From Enterococcaceae bacterium (GTDB lineage Bacteria > Bacillota > Bacilli > Lactobacillales > Catellicoccaceae): a DNA stretch of 29,350 nucleotides. The notes under the pieces were generated by a model. It was given only the letters and a program-made list of their open reading frames with translations, was not told where the DNA came from and ran no database searches. The translations under genes were made by a program, and so were the position numbers. The stretch spans positions 1 to 29,350 of the forward strand of contig JASLFJ010000085.1 in assembly GCA_030150665.1 (NCBI GenBank), read 5' to 3'. Positions 8,177-16,172 of the stretch are shown piece by piece (within the stretch, counting starts at the first letter, position 1; every line of letters starts with the position of its first letter).

Positions 8177-8888
8177 GATGTATTACCTCTTCTCGCAAAA
8201 ACATACCATCTTGCATATATAACATACGTGAAGCATAAGAAACTAAATCACCATCATGTGTTACCATAATAATCGTCTTACCTTCTTGATTTAGCTTTTT
8301 TAAAATATTCATAATTTCCGTACTGGTCTCACTATCTAAAGCACCTGTAGGTTCATCTGCCATAATCAGTAAGGGATCATTAACAAGAGCTCTAGCAATT
8401 GCAACACGTTGCTGTTGCCCACCAGATAATTCTGTTGTCTTTACATGTTCTTTACCTTTTAACCCTACTAAGTCTAAATAATATTCAGCAATTTTCTTAC
8501 GCTGCTTTGCATCTTTTTTACCAGCATAAATCATGGGTAATTCTACATTTTGAATAACATTTAATGATTGAATCAAGAAAAACTGTTGAAAAATAAAACC
8601 TATATATTTATTTCTTAAATGAGATTTCTCGGTTTCGGATAGCTGAGAGACATCACTGCCTTTAAATAAATAAGTTCCCGAAGATAATTGATCTAAAAAA
8701 CCAATAATATTCATCAATGTTGTTTTCCCACTACCAGATTTCCCCATAATCATTAAAAACTCTCCCGTATTGATCTCTAAATCTAAAGATTTCAATACAG
8801 AAAACTTTTCTTTGCCAATAAAATAATCTTTATCTACATTCTTTAATTTAATCAAAGTTTGAGGGGGTTCCCCTGTTGTTTTTATCAT
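8169..8888 (-). CDS. ABC exporter ATPase (MacB/LolD/YknY type)
   Basis: A single nucleotide-binding domain of 239 residues with all ABC motifs: Walker A GKSGSGKT (49-56), Q-loop FIFQQ (about 98-102), signature LSGGQQQRVAIARAL (from 154), Walker B LLIMADEPTG (173-182) and H-loop VTHDGD. It powers the MacB-like permease encoded next. I place the start at the ATG at 8888, 6 nt after AGGAGG; the frame extends 10 codons upstream to a TTG immediately after the adaptor stop, but that has no ribosome binding site. Confidence 0.93.
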   Translation of the reverse strand: MIKTTGEPPQTLIKLKNVDKDYFIGKEKFSVLKSLDLEINTGEFLMIMGKSGSGKTTLMNIIGFLDQLSSGTYLFKGSDVSQLSETEKSHLRNKYIGFIFQQFFLIQSLNVIQNVELPMIYAGKKDAKQRKKIAEYYLDLVGLKGKEHVKTTELSGGQQQRVAIARALVNDPLLIMADEPTGALDSETSTEIMNILKKLNQEGKTIIMVTHDGDLVSYASRMLYMQDGMFLREEVIHHD

Positions 8889-8918
8889 ACCTTCCCTCCT
8901 ATCTTTATCATCAGACAA

Positions 8919-10268
8919 TTATTCCAAATGTTGCGTACTTTCCTTATCAGCATTAGGTTGTTCTGGATTTTGATCTGATTTTGTTTCTTCTTGATCATAG
9001 ATTCCTTCTGGAGGCTGTTGTGGTCCTTCTGTAGACTCGACTGTTTCGTGCTCTAGCTCTTGAATATCTGATGCATTAATTAATGTCATTTCTCCATCAA
9101 TATCTAATAAATCTCCTTCAGCTAATGGTAATTTACTACGTACAATGACTCGATCTAGGGGCTCTAAACCTTGTGTAATAATAACAAAACCTGCTTGGGC
9201 TCCTTCTTCTGTAATATCAACGTTACGTTTTGCAACAACACCAAAATCATCAATAAGTACATAATACTTACCTTCTTCTTCAAAGACTGCTTCTTTAGGT
9301 AATTCTATTTTTATAGATTCTAATTGAATACTTCCTTGAACATGAAATCCTTCTCTAATATCAGCAACATCATGTAATGCAATTTTCACAGTATAATTGG
9401 ATAATCCCCCAACATTAACACCTTCTGACGGATTCGTTTGTTGTGGCATATTACTGATTGATAAAATTTCACCTTGATAAGTATTATCTGTAGCAATAAT
9501 CTTTAAACTTACAGGCTGTTGAGGACGTAATTTTAATACATCTCTTTCATTAACCAGTCCTTCTACATAATAATCATTAGAAGTTAAAGTCAGTATAGCA
9601 CTATCTCTATTTTGTTCTTGTGGAATAGTCACAACTCCTTTAAATGGAGCAATAACAGAATGTACTTTATTACCTGCTAATTGATTATATTGCGTTTGTA
9701 GTTGATTAATCTTAACATCATAACTTGATAAATCATATTTTAAACGAATACTTTCTCGCGCAAGTTCTATATTTTGTACAGGGGTTGTTTGTACAAGTTC
9801 TTCTCCTTCTTGTACCATCACTGGTGCTGCTTGAGCATTAAGTTCATTTAATTCTAATTGCATCTGTTTACGTGCTCGTTCTTTTTCTAACTGTAGATTT
9901 TCTATTTGGAATTTTAAATCAGAAAGTTGTGCTGTTGTTGTTTCATCTGTATATTGATACAAAACAGTCCCTGGTTCTACAACTTGTCCATTAGCTACTA
10001 ATAACGGTCCTAATGTGCCTAAAGCATTATCTTTAATGAATTCTTTCGATTGTACTGGTGTTACCACACCGTTAATAAATACTTGCTCAATATTATCAAC
10101 AATATAAAAATCAATGACTTGTTCACTCATTTTCTCTTCAACTTTTGCCTGTTTTCTTGATTGTTGCCAAATAAATATTCCAGAGATAAGAATTAAAATA
10201 ATTAATATAATAACTACAGTTTTTTTATTGAATAATTTATTGTCTTTATGTTGCTCACTGCGCATCAT
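8919..10268 (-). CDS. Membrane-fusion/periplasmic-adaptor-like subunit of the ABC exporter (MacA/YknX type)
   Basis: About 449 residues: a short basic N-terminus, one transmembrane helix (about 18-36), a lipoyl/barrel half (GTLGPLLVANGQVVEPGTVLY), a helical coiled-coil hairpin (about 110-195), the second lipoyl half (HSVIAPFKGVVTIP) and beta-barrel/membrane-proximal domains. This is the HlyD/MacA adaptor layout found with MacB-type exporters in Gram-positives. The last 50-60 residues are an acidic tail rich in Glu, Gln and Pro, which I do not know as a family feature. alr stop and this start share one base (TGATG); GGGGAGG precedes two tandem ATGs at 10268 and 10265, and the second has the better spacing. 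Confidence 0.88.
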   Translation of the reverse strand: MMRSEQHKDNKLFNKKTVVIILIILILISGIFIWQQSRKQAKVEEKMSEQVIDFYIVDNIEQVFINGVVTPVQSKEFIKDNALGTLGPLLVANGQVVEPGTVLYQYTDETTTAQLSDLKFQIENLQLEKERARKQMQLELNELNAQAAPVMVQEGEELVQTTPVQNIELARESIRLKYDLSSYDVKINQLQTQYNQLAGNKVHSVIAPFKGVVTIPQEQNRDSAILTLTSNDYYVEGLVNERDVLKLRPQQPVSLKIIATDNTYQGEILSISNMPQQTNPSEGVNVGGLSNYTVKIALHDVADIREGFHVQGSIQLESIKIELPKEAVFEEEGKYYVLIDDFGVVAKRNVDITEEGAQAGFVIITQGLEPLDRVIVRSKLPLAEGDLLDIDGEMTLINASDIQELEHETVESTEGPQQPPEGIYDQEETKSDQNPEQPNADKESTQHLE

Positions 10269-11419
10269 CAAACCTCCCCATTTATATATATTCTAGGAAC
10301 TCTATCTGTAATTCCACATAACAACTCATAACTAATCGTTTGGGCATAATTAGCTAACTCATCTATTGAATTAACACAATCTTCTTCAGCACCAATAAAA
10401 ATCACTTTAGTCCCTACTGGATATTCTTGAGGTAATTTAACCATCAATTGATCCATACAAATTCTTCCAACAATAGGCACCTTCTGTCCTGCAACAATAA
10501 CCTCTGCCCCTTGTAAGCTTCGCCTGATTCCATCAGCATAACCAATAGGAACTGTACCGATCCACTCATACTGCTCAGTAATATATGTACTATCATAGCC
10601 AATACACTCACCTGGCTTAACATACTTAATCATATTAAGCTCTGACTCTAACGAAAGAACAGGTTTAAGTTCTACTGGTAAACTTCTTTTATCACCTTCT
10701 GGACTCAGTCCATATAATCCAATTCCTAAGCGAACGGTATTTGATAATTGATTATCTTGCCATAAAACTGCTCCTGTATTTTCGACATGAATATAAGGAA
10801 TAGTCTCATCAGAAAAAACACTTAACAAATATTCAAAATAACTTATCTGATATTGATAATAATGCTCATCTTTTGAACCACTACTAGCAAAATGAGTAAA
10901 AATGCCTTCTAAATAAAAAACATCATTATGATCTTTTAAAAAGTTTAATATATCGAAACATTCTTTTTGTGTTTTAATACCAATCCGATTCATTCCCGTA
11001 TCTAATTTCAAATGAATATGAAGTTTTTTTGTTAGCTTTTGTTGTTTATATGAGTCGTAAACTTCTTTTAACCATAGCAAAGAAGGAGCTGTTAAGGAAA
11101 TATGATTATTTACAGCTATATGTATATATTGAGGTGGAATAATACCTAAAACTAAGATCAGATTTTGAATATCTTCTTCTCTTAATGCACATGCTTCTTC
11201 TAATAATGCCACACAAAATCCTTCAATTTGTCGCTGTTTGCTTAACTCCTTAGCAACAACACCTGCACCGTGTCCATAAGCATTGGCTTTGATCACTGCA
11301 AAAATATGTTTTTCAGGAATCCGATGACAAATGTTTAAATAATTTTCCCTTAGACGATCTAAATAAATTTTAGCATATGTGGGACGATATATAGCTTGAT
11401 CATTAGTCACAATACTCAT
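10268..11419 (-). CDS. alr: Alanine racemase
   Basis: PLP-dependent racemase (fold type III) making D-alanine for peptidoglycan. The PLP lysine is in FAVIKANAYGHGAG near residue 44; the C-terminal barrel has GYDSTY, with the expected catalytic Tyr motif, followed by VPIGYADGIRR and GRICMDQ. Length, about 383 residues, is normal. The start is uncertain: ATG at 11419 directly abuts GAGAGG, while the in-frame GTG at 11410 has more usual spacing; the protein is intact either way. It is joined by a one-base overlap to the exporter adaptor, so the exporter is probably transcribed from the alr promoter. Confidence 0.95.
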   Translation of the reverse strand: MSIVTNDQAIYRPTYAKIYLDRLRENYLNICHRIPEKHIFAVIKANAYGHGAGVVAKELSKQRQIEGFCVALLEEACALREEDIQNLILVLGIIPPQYIHIAVNNHISLTAPSLLWLKEVYDSYKQQKLTKKLHIHLKLDTGMNRIGIKTQKECFDILNFLKDHNDVFYLEGIFTHFASSGSKDEHYYQYQISYFEYLLSVFSDETIPYIHVENTGAVLWQDNQLSNTVRLGIGLYGLSPEGDKRSLPVELKPVLSLESELNMIKYVKPGECIGYDSTYITEQYEWIGTVPIGYADGIRRSLQGAEVIVAGQKVPIVGRICMDQLMVKLPQEYPVGTKVIFIGAEEDCVNSIDELANYAQTISYELLCGITDRVPRIYINGEV

Positions 11420-11435
11420 CCTCTCATTATCAATG

Positions 11436-11441
11436 ATTATA
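11436..11441 (-). promoter_or_regulatory. Candidate -10 box for alr
   Basis: A perfect TATAAT on the minus strand directly follows the U-tract of the yebC terminator, about 16 nt before the alr ATG. No good -35 is visible at 16-18 nt, as that place is the terminator's 3' arm. Confidence 0.35.
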
Positions 11442-11442
11442 A

Positions 11443-11491
11443 TAAAAAAATTGATTGTTTTTTAGAAAGTTCATCAAAAAAACAATCAATT
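11443..11491 (-). terminator. Terminator downstream of yebC
   Basis: Minus-strand hairpin with perfect 15-bp arms (11491-11477 and 11463-11449, AATTGATTGTTTTTT type), a 13-nt loop and a run of seven T. It lies 12 nt after the yebC stop. Confidence 0.88.
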
Positions 11492-11503
11492 GATCAATTT
11501 TAG

Positions 11504-12223
11504 TTAGCCTATTTCATCAATATTGTGATAAACATTTTGAACATCTTCTAATTCTTCAAGAGCATCTATTAATTTTTCAGCTTGAGCTAAATCATCACCG
11601 GTTAATGTCACTTCATTTTGTGGCAACATAACAAGTTCTGCAACATTAAATTCTTGAATACCTTGTTCTTTTAATACCGTTTGAACACGATGAAACTCGC
11701 TAGGCTCAGCATAAATAATTAAATGATCATCTTCTTTAATAATTTCTCGAACATCAACATCTGATTCTAACAACCACTCTAAAATCGTTTCTTCATCATC
11801 ATAATTAATACCAATGACTGCAGTTTCATCAAATAAATACGCTACAGAGCCACTTACCCCCATATTTCCACCATTTTTACCAAAAGCTGCTCGAACCATA
11901 GAAGCAGTACGATTAACATTATCAGTTAATGTATCAACAATAAACATAGAGCCACTAGGGCCAAAGCCTTCATAACGCAACTCAGAATAATTTTCTTCTC
12001 CAGAACCTTTTGCTTTTTCAATCGCTCGATCAATAATATGTTTTGGTACATTATATGTTTTTGCTTTTTCAATAACAAACTTCAATTTTTGATTTAACTC
12101 AGGATCCGGTTCTCCTTGCTTTGCAGCAGCATATATTTCAATACCAAATTTAGCATAAATACGACTTGTATTAGTATCTTTTGACGCTTTTTTTTCTTTA
12201 ATATTCATCCATTTACGACCCAT
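11504..12223 (-). CDS. YebC/PmpR family protein (YebC2/YeeN type)
   Basis: 239 residues beginning MGRKWMNIKEKKASKD, the N-terminus typical of the Firmicute second YebC subfamily, with NTSRIYAKFG and the acidic middle and C-terminal domains expected for the three-domain fold. The family was long annotated as transcriptional regulators; recent work on YebC-family proteins supports a translation role, relieving ribosome stalling at proline-rich stretches (established knowledge, not visible here). It has its own promoter and terminator, so it is monocistronic. Confidence 0.92.
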   Translation of the reverse strand: MGRKWMNIKEKKASKDTNTSRIYAKFGIEIYAAAKQGEPDPELNQKLKFVIEKAKTYNVPKHIIDRAIEKAKGSGEENYSELRYEGFGPSGSMFIVDTLTDNVNRTASMVRAAFGKNGGNMGVSGSVAYLFDETAVIGINYDDEETILEWLLESDVDVREIIKEDDHLIIYAEPSEFHRVQTVLKEQGIQEFNVAELVMLPQNEVTLTGDDLAQAEKLIDALEELEDVQNVYHNIDEIG

Positions 12224-12257
12224 AAGACCACTCTCTTTCTATACAAACTCAATCTTT

Positions 12258-12286
12258 ATTATACTGATAAAACTAAGGTTTGTTAA
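12258..12286 (-). promoter_or_regulatory. Promoter of yebC
   Basis: Near-consensus promoter on the minus strand: TTAACA (12281-12286), 17-nt spacer, TATAAT (12258-12263), about 35 nt before the yebC ATG. Confidence 0.8.
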
Positions 12287-12315
12287 GTACTTTTATTCAA
12301 TACATATATTAAATA

Positions 12316-13485
12316 TCATCTAAGATATATCGGACTTTTAGTTACTTTATACTGTTGACTAACAGGTTGTGCTAATTGATAGATCATGTGTGCATCACGG
12401 TCAAACTTCAATAAATGGTCCCATTTTTGCTTATATTGAGTAATTAACGGTATGGATAACTTTTTTTTCTGATGATTTAAATATTCTCTACCTATTTGAT
12501 TAAATCCTAACACACGAAGATATGGATACGTTTGATTAAAAATAACTTGTTCTTGTGTCATATTCAGTAATAAAGCGGTCAAAAGTCTCTTTATTCTATT
12601 TCTTGTATATGTTTTTGTTGTCAATTGCTGAACAAAGGTATCATACGTATCATGTGCATGAAATTGAGTTAATAATTTATATTCAAAACCTTCTTGCATA
12701 CCATAAATATTTTTTAAACTATGTGCATCCTCAATCATTATTCGGTATTTTAAATAAGGCCAGTAGTCTTCCTCTCGAACTAAATAATGATCTTGAAGCT
12801 GATATAACATATGTTCGGATATAACAGAAGCTAGTTTATCCCATTGTTTTTGATAAGCTAGCGTTCTAATAGCCGTACCACTAGCATAAGATGCATGATG
12901 AATATCTGTATCATAATGCTGTGCTTTTTCTCTAGCAACAGCTACTAACTCCATCGGCTGACTTAGTTTATAATTTTCCTTAGCATAAGAAATTCCTAAG
13001 CCATGATTAGGATATTGTTTACAAGAAATCCAATTTGGGTATAATTCTTGAAAAATATGATCCATATACTGTGCATAAGATATTTCTTTAGGTTTATCTT
13101 TATATTTATTTAAAATAATAGGCTCATGTGCTTGATAAAATAATCCAAATTGATTGTAATCAAAGCTATATTTAGCATCTGTACCAAAAACTAATTGAGA
13201 AACCCCTAAATGAGCAAGTAACTGGACACCCCCTCTTGCAAAATAATCTGCAGACTGTACAGAATAAGCCGTAGGCAGTTCGATCACTAAATCAGCTCCT
13301 GATCTTAATGCTTCTTCTGCACGTATCCATGGATGAATAATAGCTGGTTCTCCTCTTTGTAAAAATACACCACTCATTACAACAATCACAACATCTGCTT
13401 TTGTTGTTCTTCTTGCTTCTTTTAACAAATACCGATGTCCATTATGAAAAGGATTAAACTCAGCAATAATACCACAAGCTTTCAT
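12316..13485 (-). CDS. tmcAL: TmcAL, tRNA(Met) cytidine acetate ligase (YlbM)
   Basis: Makes N4-acetylcytidine at the wobble position (C34) of elongator tRNA-Met, using acetate and ATP via acetyl-adenylate. The N-terminal nucleotidyltransferase-like domain shows IIAEFNPFHNGH with the HxGH motif, VVMSGVFLQRGEPA, and GADLVIELPTAYSVQSAD, all characteristic of the family. At 389 residues it is slightly shorter than the B. subtilis protein but has the helical tRNA-binding C-terminal half. AAAGGAG lies 10 nt before the ATG. It is preceded by a strong terminator, so it starts its own transcript, and no hairpin terminator is seen after it. Confidence 0.93.
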   Translation of the reverse strand: MKACGIIAEFNPFHNGHRYLLKEARRTTKADVVIVVMSGVFLQRGEPAIIHPWIRAEEALRSGADLVIELPTAYSVQSADYFARGGVQLLAHLGVSQLVFGTDAKYSFDYNQFGLFYQAHEPIILNKYKDKPKEISYAQYMDHIFQELYPNWISCKQYPNHGLGISYAKENYKLSQPMELVAVAREKAQHYDTDIHHASYASGTAIRTLAYQKQWDKLASVISEHMLYQLQDHYLVREEDYWPYLKYRIMIEDAHSLKNIYGMQEGFEYKLLTQFHAHDTYDTFVQQLTTKTYTRNRIKRLLTALLLNMTQEQVIFNQTYPYLRVLGFNQIGREYLNHQKKKLSIPLITQYKQKWDHLLKFDRDAHMIYQLAQPVSQQYKVTKSPIYLR

Positions 13486-13500
13486 CTAAAATATACTCCT

Positions 13501-13529
13501 TTACTTCATATTCACTCCTATTTATTATA
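13501..13529 (-). promoter_or_regulatory. tmcAL leader: TATAAT box and two-codon upstream reading frame
   Basis: TATAAT (13524-13529, minus strand) lies 6 nt after the U-tract of the upstream terminator. Downstream, AGGAG then ATG AAG TAA (13509-13501) makes a minimal upstream reading frame whose stop overlaps the tmcAL Shine-Dalgarno (TAAAGGAG). No good -35 is visible. Confidence 0.35.
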
Positions 13530-13535
13530 ACGGAT

Positions 13536-13574
13536 AAAAAAACGCTTAGAGACAAAAAGTTATCTCTAAGCGTT
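13536..13574 (-). terminator. Terminator of the yqeG-yqeM operon
   Basis: Perfect 12-bp stem AACGCTTAGAGA with TCTCTAAGCGTT (arms 13574-13563 and 13552-13541), 10-nt loop, then about seven T on the minus strand. The first arm overlaps the stop codon of the methyltransferase gene. Confidence 0.93.
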
Positions 13575-14310
13575 ATTTACGACAGACAAAAAACCATCGT
13601 TGCGTATCTTGTTCTGGTAATTTTTTTTGAAAGTCTGCATAGACAGCTATCTCTTGAAATCCTGAATTTTCTAACATCATTTTATAATGATCTAAAGTAT
13701 AGGTGCGCTCATAATGAATATCATCATATCTTTCAAAACGATCTAATGACTCATGTTCTTTTACAAAAAATGTTAATAAATGTTCTATAGAGTACTCAGC
13801 ATCTCCTGCCTGGCTTTCCCATAAAAAAGCAATATCTTCTGTTAAATAATGATAATTAACCATAGGAAATACTTCCTCTACTTGATAAATAGAATGGACA
13901 TCAAAAATAAAATAACCTTGAGACTCTAATGCCTGATATACTGTATCAAAAACTTGCTGTACTTCTTGACTGTTTTTCATATAACAAATCGCATCAGCAT
14001 AACATGTAATAACATGATACTTACCTACTTCTGATAAATCCAACATATCTCCTAAAACAAATTGAACAGGAAGATTTAAATCAAAAGATTTTTGAGTAGC
14101 TATCATTAGCATATCTTCTGAAATATCTAAACCTACAACATCATAACCTTGTGAAGCAAGCATTAACGCAAATGTACCTGTACCACAGCCTAAATCTAAA
14201 ATACGAATATTTTGATTTGATAAATAAGGTTTTGTAAAGTTAAACCACTCATCATATAAATTATGATCCATAATTTCATCATAAACTTGTGAAAAAAGAT
14301 TATAAGACAT
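13573..14310 (-). CDS. yqeM: Class I SAM-dependent methyltransferase (YqeM type)
   Basis: 245 residues with a clear SAM-binding motif I, ILDLGCGTGTFALML, an acidic loop at GLDIS and the post-motif LGDMLDL. Conserved position after rsfS identifies it as the YqeM-type methyltransferase of this operon; its substrate is unknown. The start is set at 14310, where GGAG lies 6 nt upstream; a longer frame to a TTG at 14325 includes the Shine-Dalgarno and is unlikely. It overlaps rsfS by 11 nt and is the last gene before a strong terminator. Confidence 0.88.
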   Translation of the reverse strand: MSYNLFSQVYDEIMDHNLYDEWFNFTKPYLSNQNIRILDLGCGTGTFALMLASQGYDVVGLDISEDMLMIATQKSFDLNLPVQFVLGDMLDLSEVGKYHVITCYADAICYMKNSQEVQQVFDTVYQALESQGYFIFDVHSIYQVEEVFPMVNYHYLTEDIAFLWESQAGDAEYSIEHLLTFFVKEHESLDRFERYDDIHYERTYTLDHYKMMLENSGFQEIAVYADFQKKLPEQDTQRWFFVCRK

Positions 14311-14662
14311 AATCATCTCCGACAATATCTCTTAAATTAACTACTGGTGCATCAGACCATAAACGTTCTAATTGATAAAAATCACGCTCTTGTTCTTGAA
14401 AAATATGGACAACAATATTTCCTAAATCAATTAAAATCCATTTACTACTTTCTCTACCTTCAATTCGAGAGATTGTTACACCGTGTTTTTCTTCTTGTTC
14501 AATAATTTCATTCATAATTGCAGCAATTTGTCGTTCATTGTTTCCATGACAAATAACAAAATAATCCGCTAATATAGAAATATTTTGTACATCTAAAACA
14601 ACAATATCCTCCGCATGTTTTTCTGAAGCTGCTTTAACGGCAATAGCTAAACTCTCATTCAT
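14300..14662 (-). CDS. rsfS: Ribosome silencing factor RsfS
   Basis: 120-residue RsfS/YbeB/Iojap protein, which binds L14 on the 50S subunit and blocks subunit joining when nutrients are low. Family features: LDVQNISILADYFVICHGNNERQ and the C-terminal WILIDLGNIVVHIF. It is in the standard place between yqeK and yqeM. The Shine-Dalgarno AGGAGAGG is rather far (about 13 nt) from the ATG, but no better start exists. Confidence 0.95.
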   Translation of the reverse strand: MNESLAIAVKAASEKHAEDIVVLDVQNISILADYFVICHGNNERQIAAIMNEIIEQEEKHGVTISRIEGRESSKWILIDLGNIVVHIFQEQERDFYQLERLWSDAPVVNLRDIVGDDYVL

Positions 14663-14683
14663 ATTAATTTTAAGTCCTCTCCT

Positions 14684-15280
14684 TTAATAATTTATATTTA
14701 TTTTTATTTTTTGTGACCACGCATTATAAATATCTACAGATTTAGGATAAATCGATAACTGATTTTGGGATAAGTATATTAATGTATGTTGTAACTTATA
14801 AAATACAGCCTGATTAATATCTAATAAAGCTAAATTACGTGCTTGAATAACCCCTGGAAAAGTCCTTCCTGCTTCAATATAATCCGCAACAAAAATCACT
14901 TTATCCAACAAACTCATCTCAATATCTCCTGTTGTATGTATTGAGATAGCCTTTAAAATCTCTGGATCATGAATACTAAACTCTTTCTTAACTAATATCG
15001 CTCCAATAGGCCCATGCCAAATTTCATTACGATACATTAACCACTGATCTACTTCCTTACCTGTAACATGTTTGAGTACATCTTCTTTTGTAAGCTCCTT
15101 AGCATAATCATGTAATAATGCTGCAATGCTTGCTTTTTCTACATCTGCTTGATAAAGAGTTGCTAACTTTATCGCCATCTCTTCTACCCGTAATACATGT
15201 TCTAAACGCTTTGAACTTAATTGTTGTTTCAGTCGCATTAAAAGTGCTTCTCGATTAACAAGATGTGCTGTGTCCATCAT
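14684..15280 (-). CDS. yqeK: YqeK, HD-domain Ap4A hydrolase
   Basis: 198 residues with HD-superfamily metal ligands: His28 (EHVLRVE), HD pair His57-Asp58 in LLHDYAKEL, a His in WHGPIGA, and VADYIEAGR. Members of this family are symmetrical diadenosine tetraphosphatases that limit Ap4A. The gene overlaps nadD by 26 nt and has AAGG just before tandem ATGs at 15280 and 15277. Confidence 0.93.
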   Translation of the reverse strand: MMDTAHLVNREALLMRLKQQLSSKRLEHVLRVEEMAIKLATLYQADVEKASIAALLHDYAKELTKEDVLKHVTGKEVDQWLMYRNEIWHGPIGAILVKKEFSIHDPEILKAISIHTTGDIEMSLLDKVIFVADYIEAGRTFPGVIQARNLALLDINQAVFYKLQHTLIYLSQNQLSIYPKSVDIYNAWSQKIKININY

Positions 15281-15845
15281 ACATACCTTCTTTTTTTATA
15301 TATTCATAAACTGCATCTGGTACATAATAACGTATAGAATTCCCAGATTGAACTTGTGCTCTTAACCATGTCGCACTCAGTTCAAGATAAGGAATATCTA
15401 GCCAAACTACAGGATATGATGTTGTCTTGCGGTATCCATATCTTGCAACAGCTAAAAAAGTAACCTCTTCAAATAATTTTTGAATCTGATACCACTTTGG
15501 TAAATATTCTACCATATCTCCCCCAATAATAAAATAATAATCATAATAAGGATACTTATTCTTTAATAATTGAATCGTATCATATGTATACATTGTCTGT
15601 TTTTGATCAATTTCTATTTCTTCTATTTTAAAATAAGGATTATCTGAAGTGGCTAATTTTAACATGTTTAATCTGTGTTTTGGTAAAGATAATTGAGTTT
15701 TATGGGGAGGAATATAAGCAGGTAAAAACCAAATTTCATCTAAATCTTTCTGAATTCTTGCTTGTTCTGCAACTGCTAGATGTCCATAATGAATTGGATC
15801 AAAACTACCACCTAAAATACCTATTTTTTTCTGTTGACTCATCAT
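15255..15845 (-). CDS. nadD: Nicotinate-nucleotide adenylyltransferase NadD
   Basis: 196-residue nucleotidyltransferase making nicotinate adenine dinucleotide in NAD synthesis. The N-terminal IGILGGSFDPIHYGHL contains GGSFDP and the HxGH motif; the C-terminal LSATWLRAQVQSG is in the place of the usual ISSTxIR motif. It begins 2 nt after yhbY with tandem ATGs (15845, 15842) and a poor ribosome binding site, suggesting dependence on translation from yhbY. Confidence 0.95.
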   Translation of the reverse strand: MMSQQKKIGILGGSFDPIHYGHLAVAEQARIQKDLDEIWFLPAYIPPHKTQLSLPKHRLNMLKLATSDNPYFKIEEIEIDQKQTMYTYDTIQLLKNKYPYYDYYFIIGGDMVEYLPKWYQIQKLFEEVTFLAVARYGYRKTTSYPVVWLDIPYLELSATWLRAQVQSGNSIRYYVPDAVYEYIKKEGMYDGHSTSC

Positions 15846-15847
15846 AT

Positions 15848-16153
15848 TTATGCATGAATTTCTTTCGAAATCTTTTGATATTTTTCTTCTGAAGCAACAC
15901 GAAATAAAATAATTTTTCGACCAATCACTTGAACCACTTCACATTGCAATGCTTGAGATAAATCATCTGCTGCATCATCTTGCATAATATCTGCATTTTT
16001 TAACACTGTAATTTTTACAAGCTCTCGTCGATCTAGGGCTTGATCAATACCTAAAATCATCTGCTCTGTAATTCCTGATTTTCCAATTTGAAATGTTGAA
16101 TCTAGTGACATTGCACGTTGTTTTAATCGTTTCTTTTGGCTATTTGTTAACAT
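15848..16153 (-). CDS. yhbY: YhbY, CRS1-YhbY domain RNA-binding protein
   Basis: 101-residue single-domain protein of the CRS1_YhbY fold, associated with pre-50S ribosomal particles. Family signature: LTNSQKKRLKQRAMSL and FQIGKSGITEQMI with the GxxG-like loop, then LVKITVLKN. AAAGGAG precedes the ATG. It lies between yqeH and nadD; aroE, found here in Bacillus, is absent. Confidence 0.94.
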   Translation of the reverse strand: MLTNSQKKRLKQRAMSLDSTFQIGKSGITEQMILGIDQALDRRELVKITVLKNADIMQDDAADDLSQALQCEVVQVIGRKIILFRVASEEKYQKISKEIHA

Positions 16154-16172
16154 GTAATTTAATCTCCTTTAT

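Noticed and set aside
12555..12824. 89-codon plus-strand frame inside tmcAL
   Set aside because: Antisense shadow of a well-supported gene; no supporting signal.
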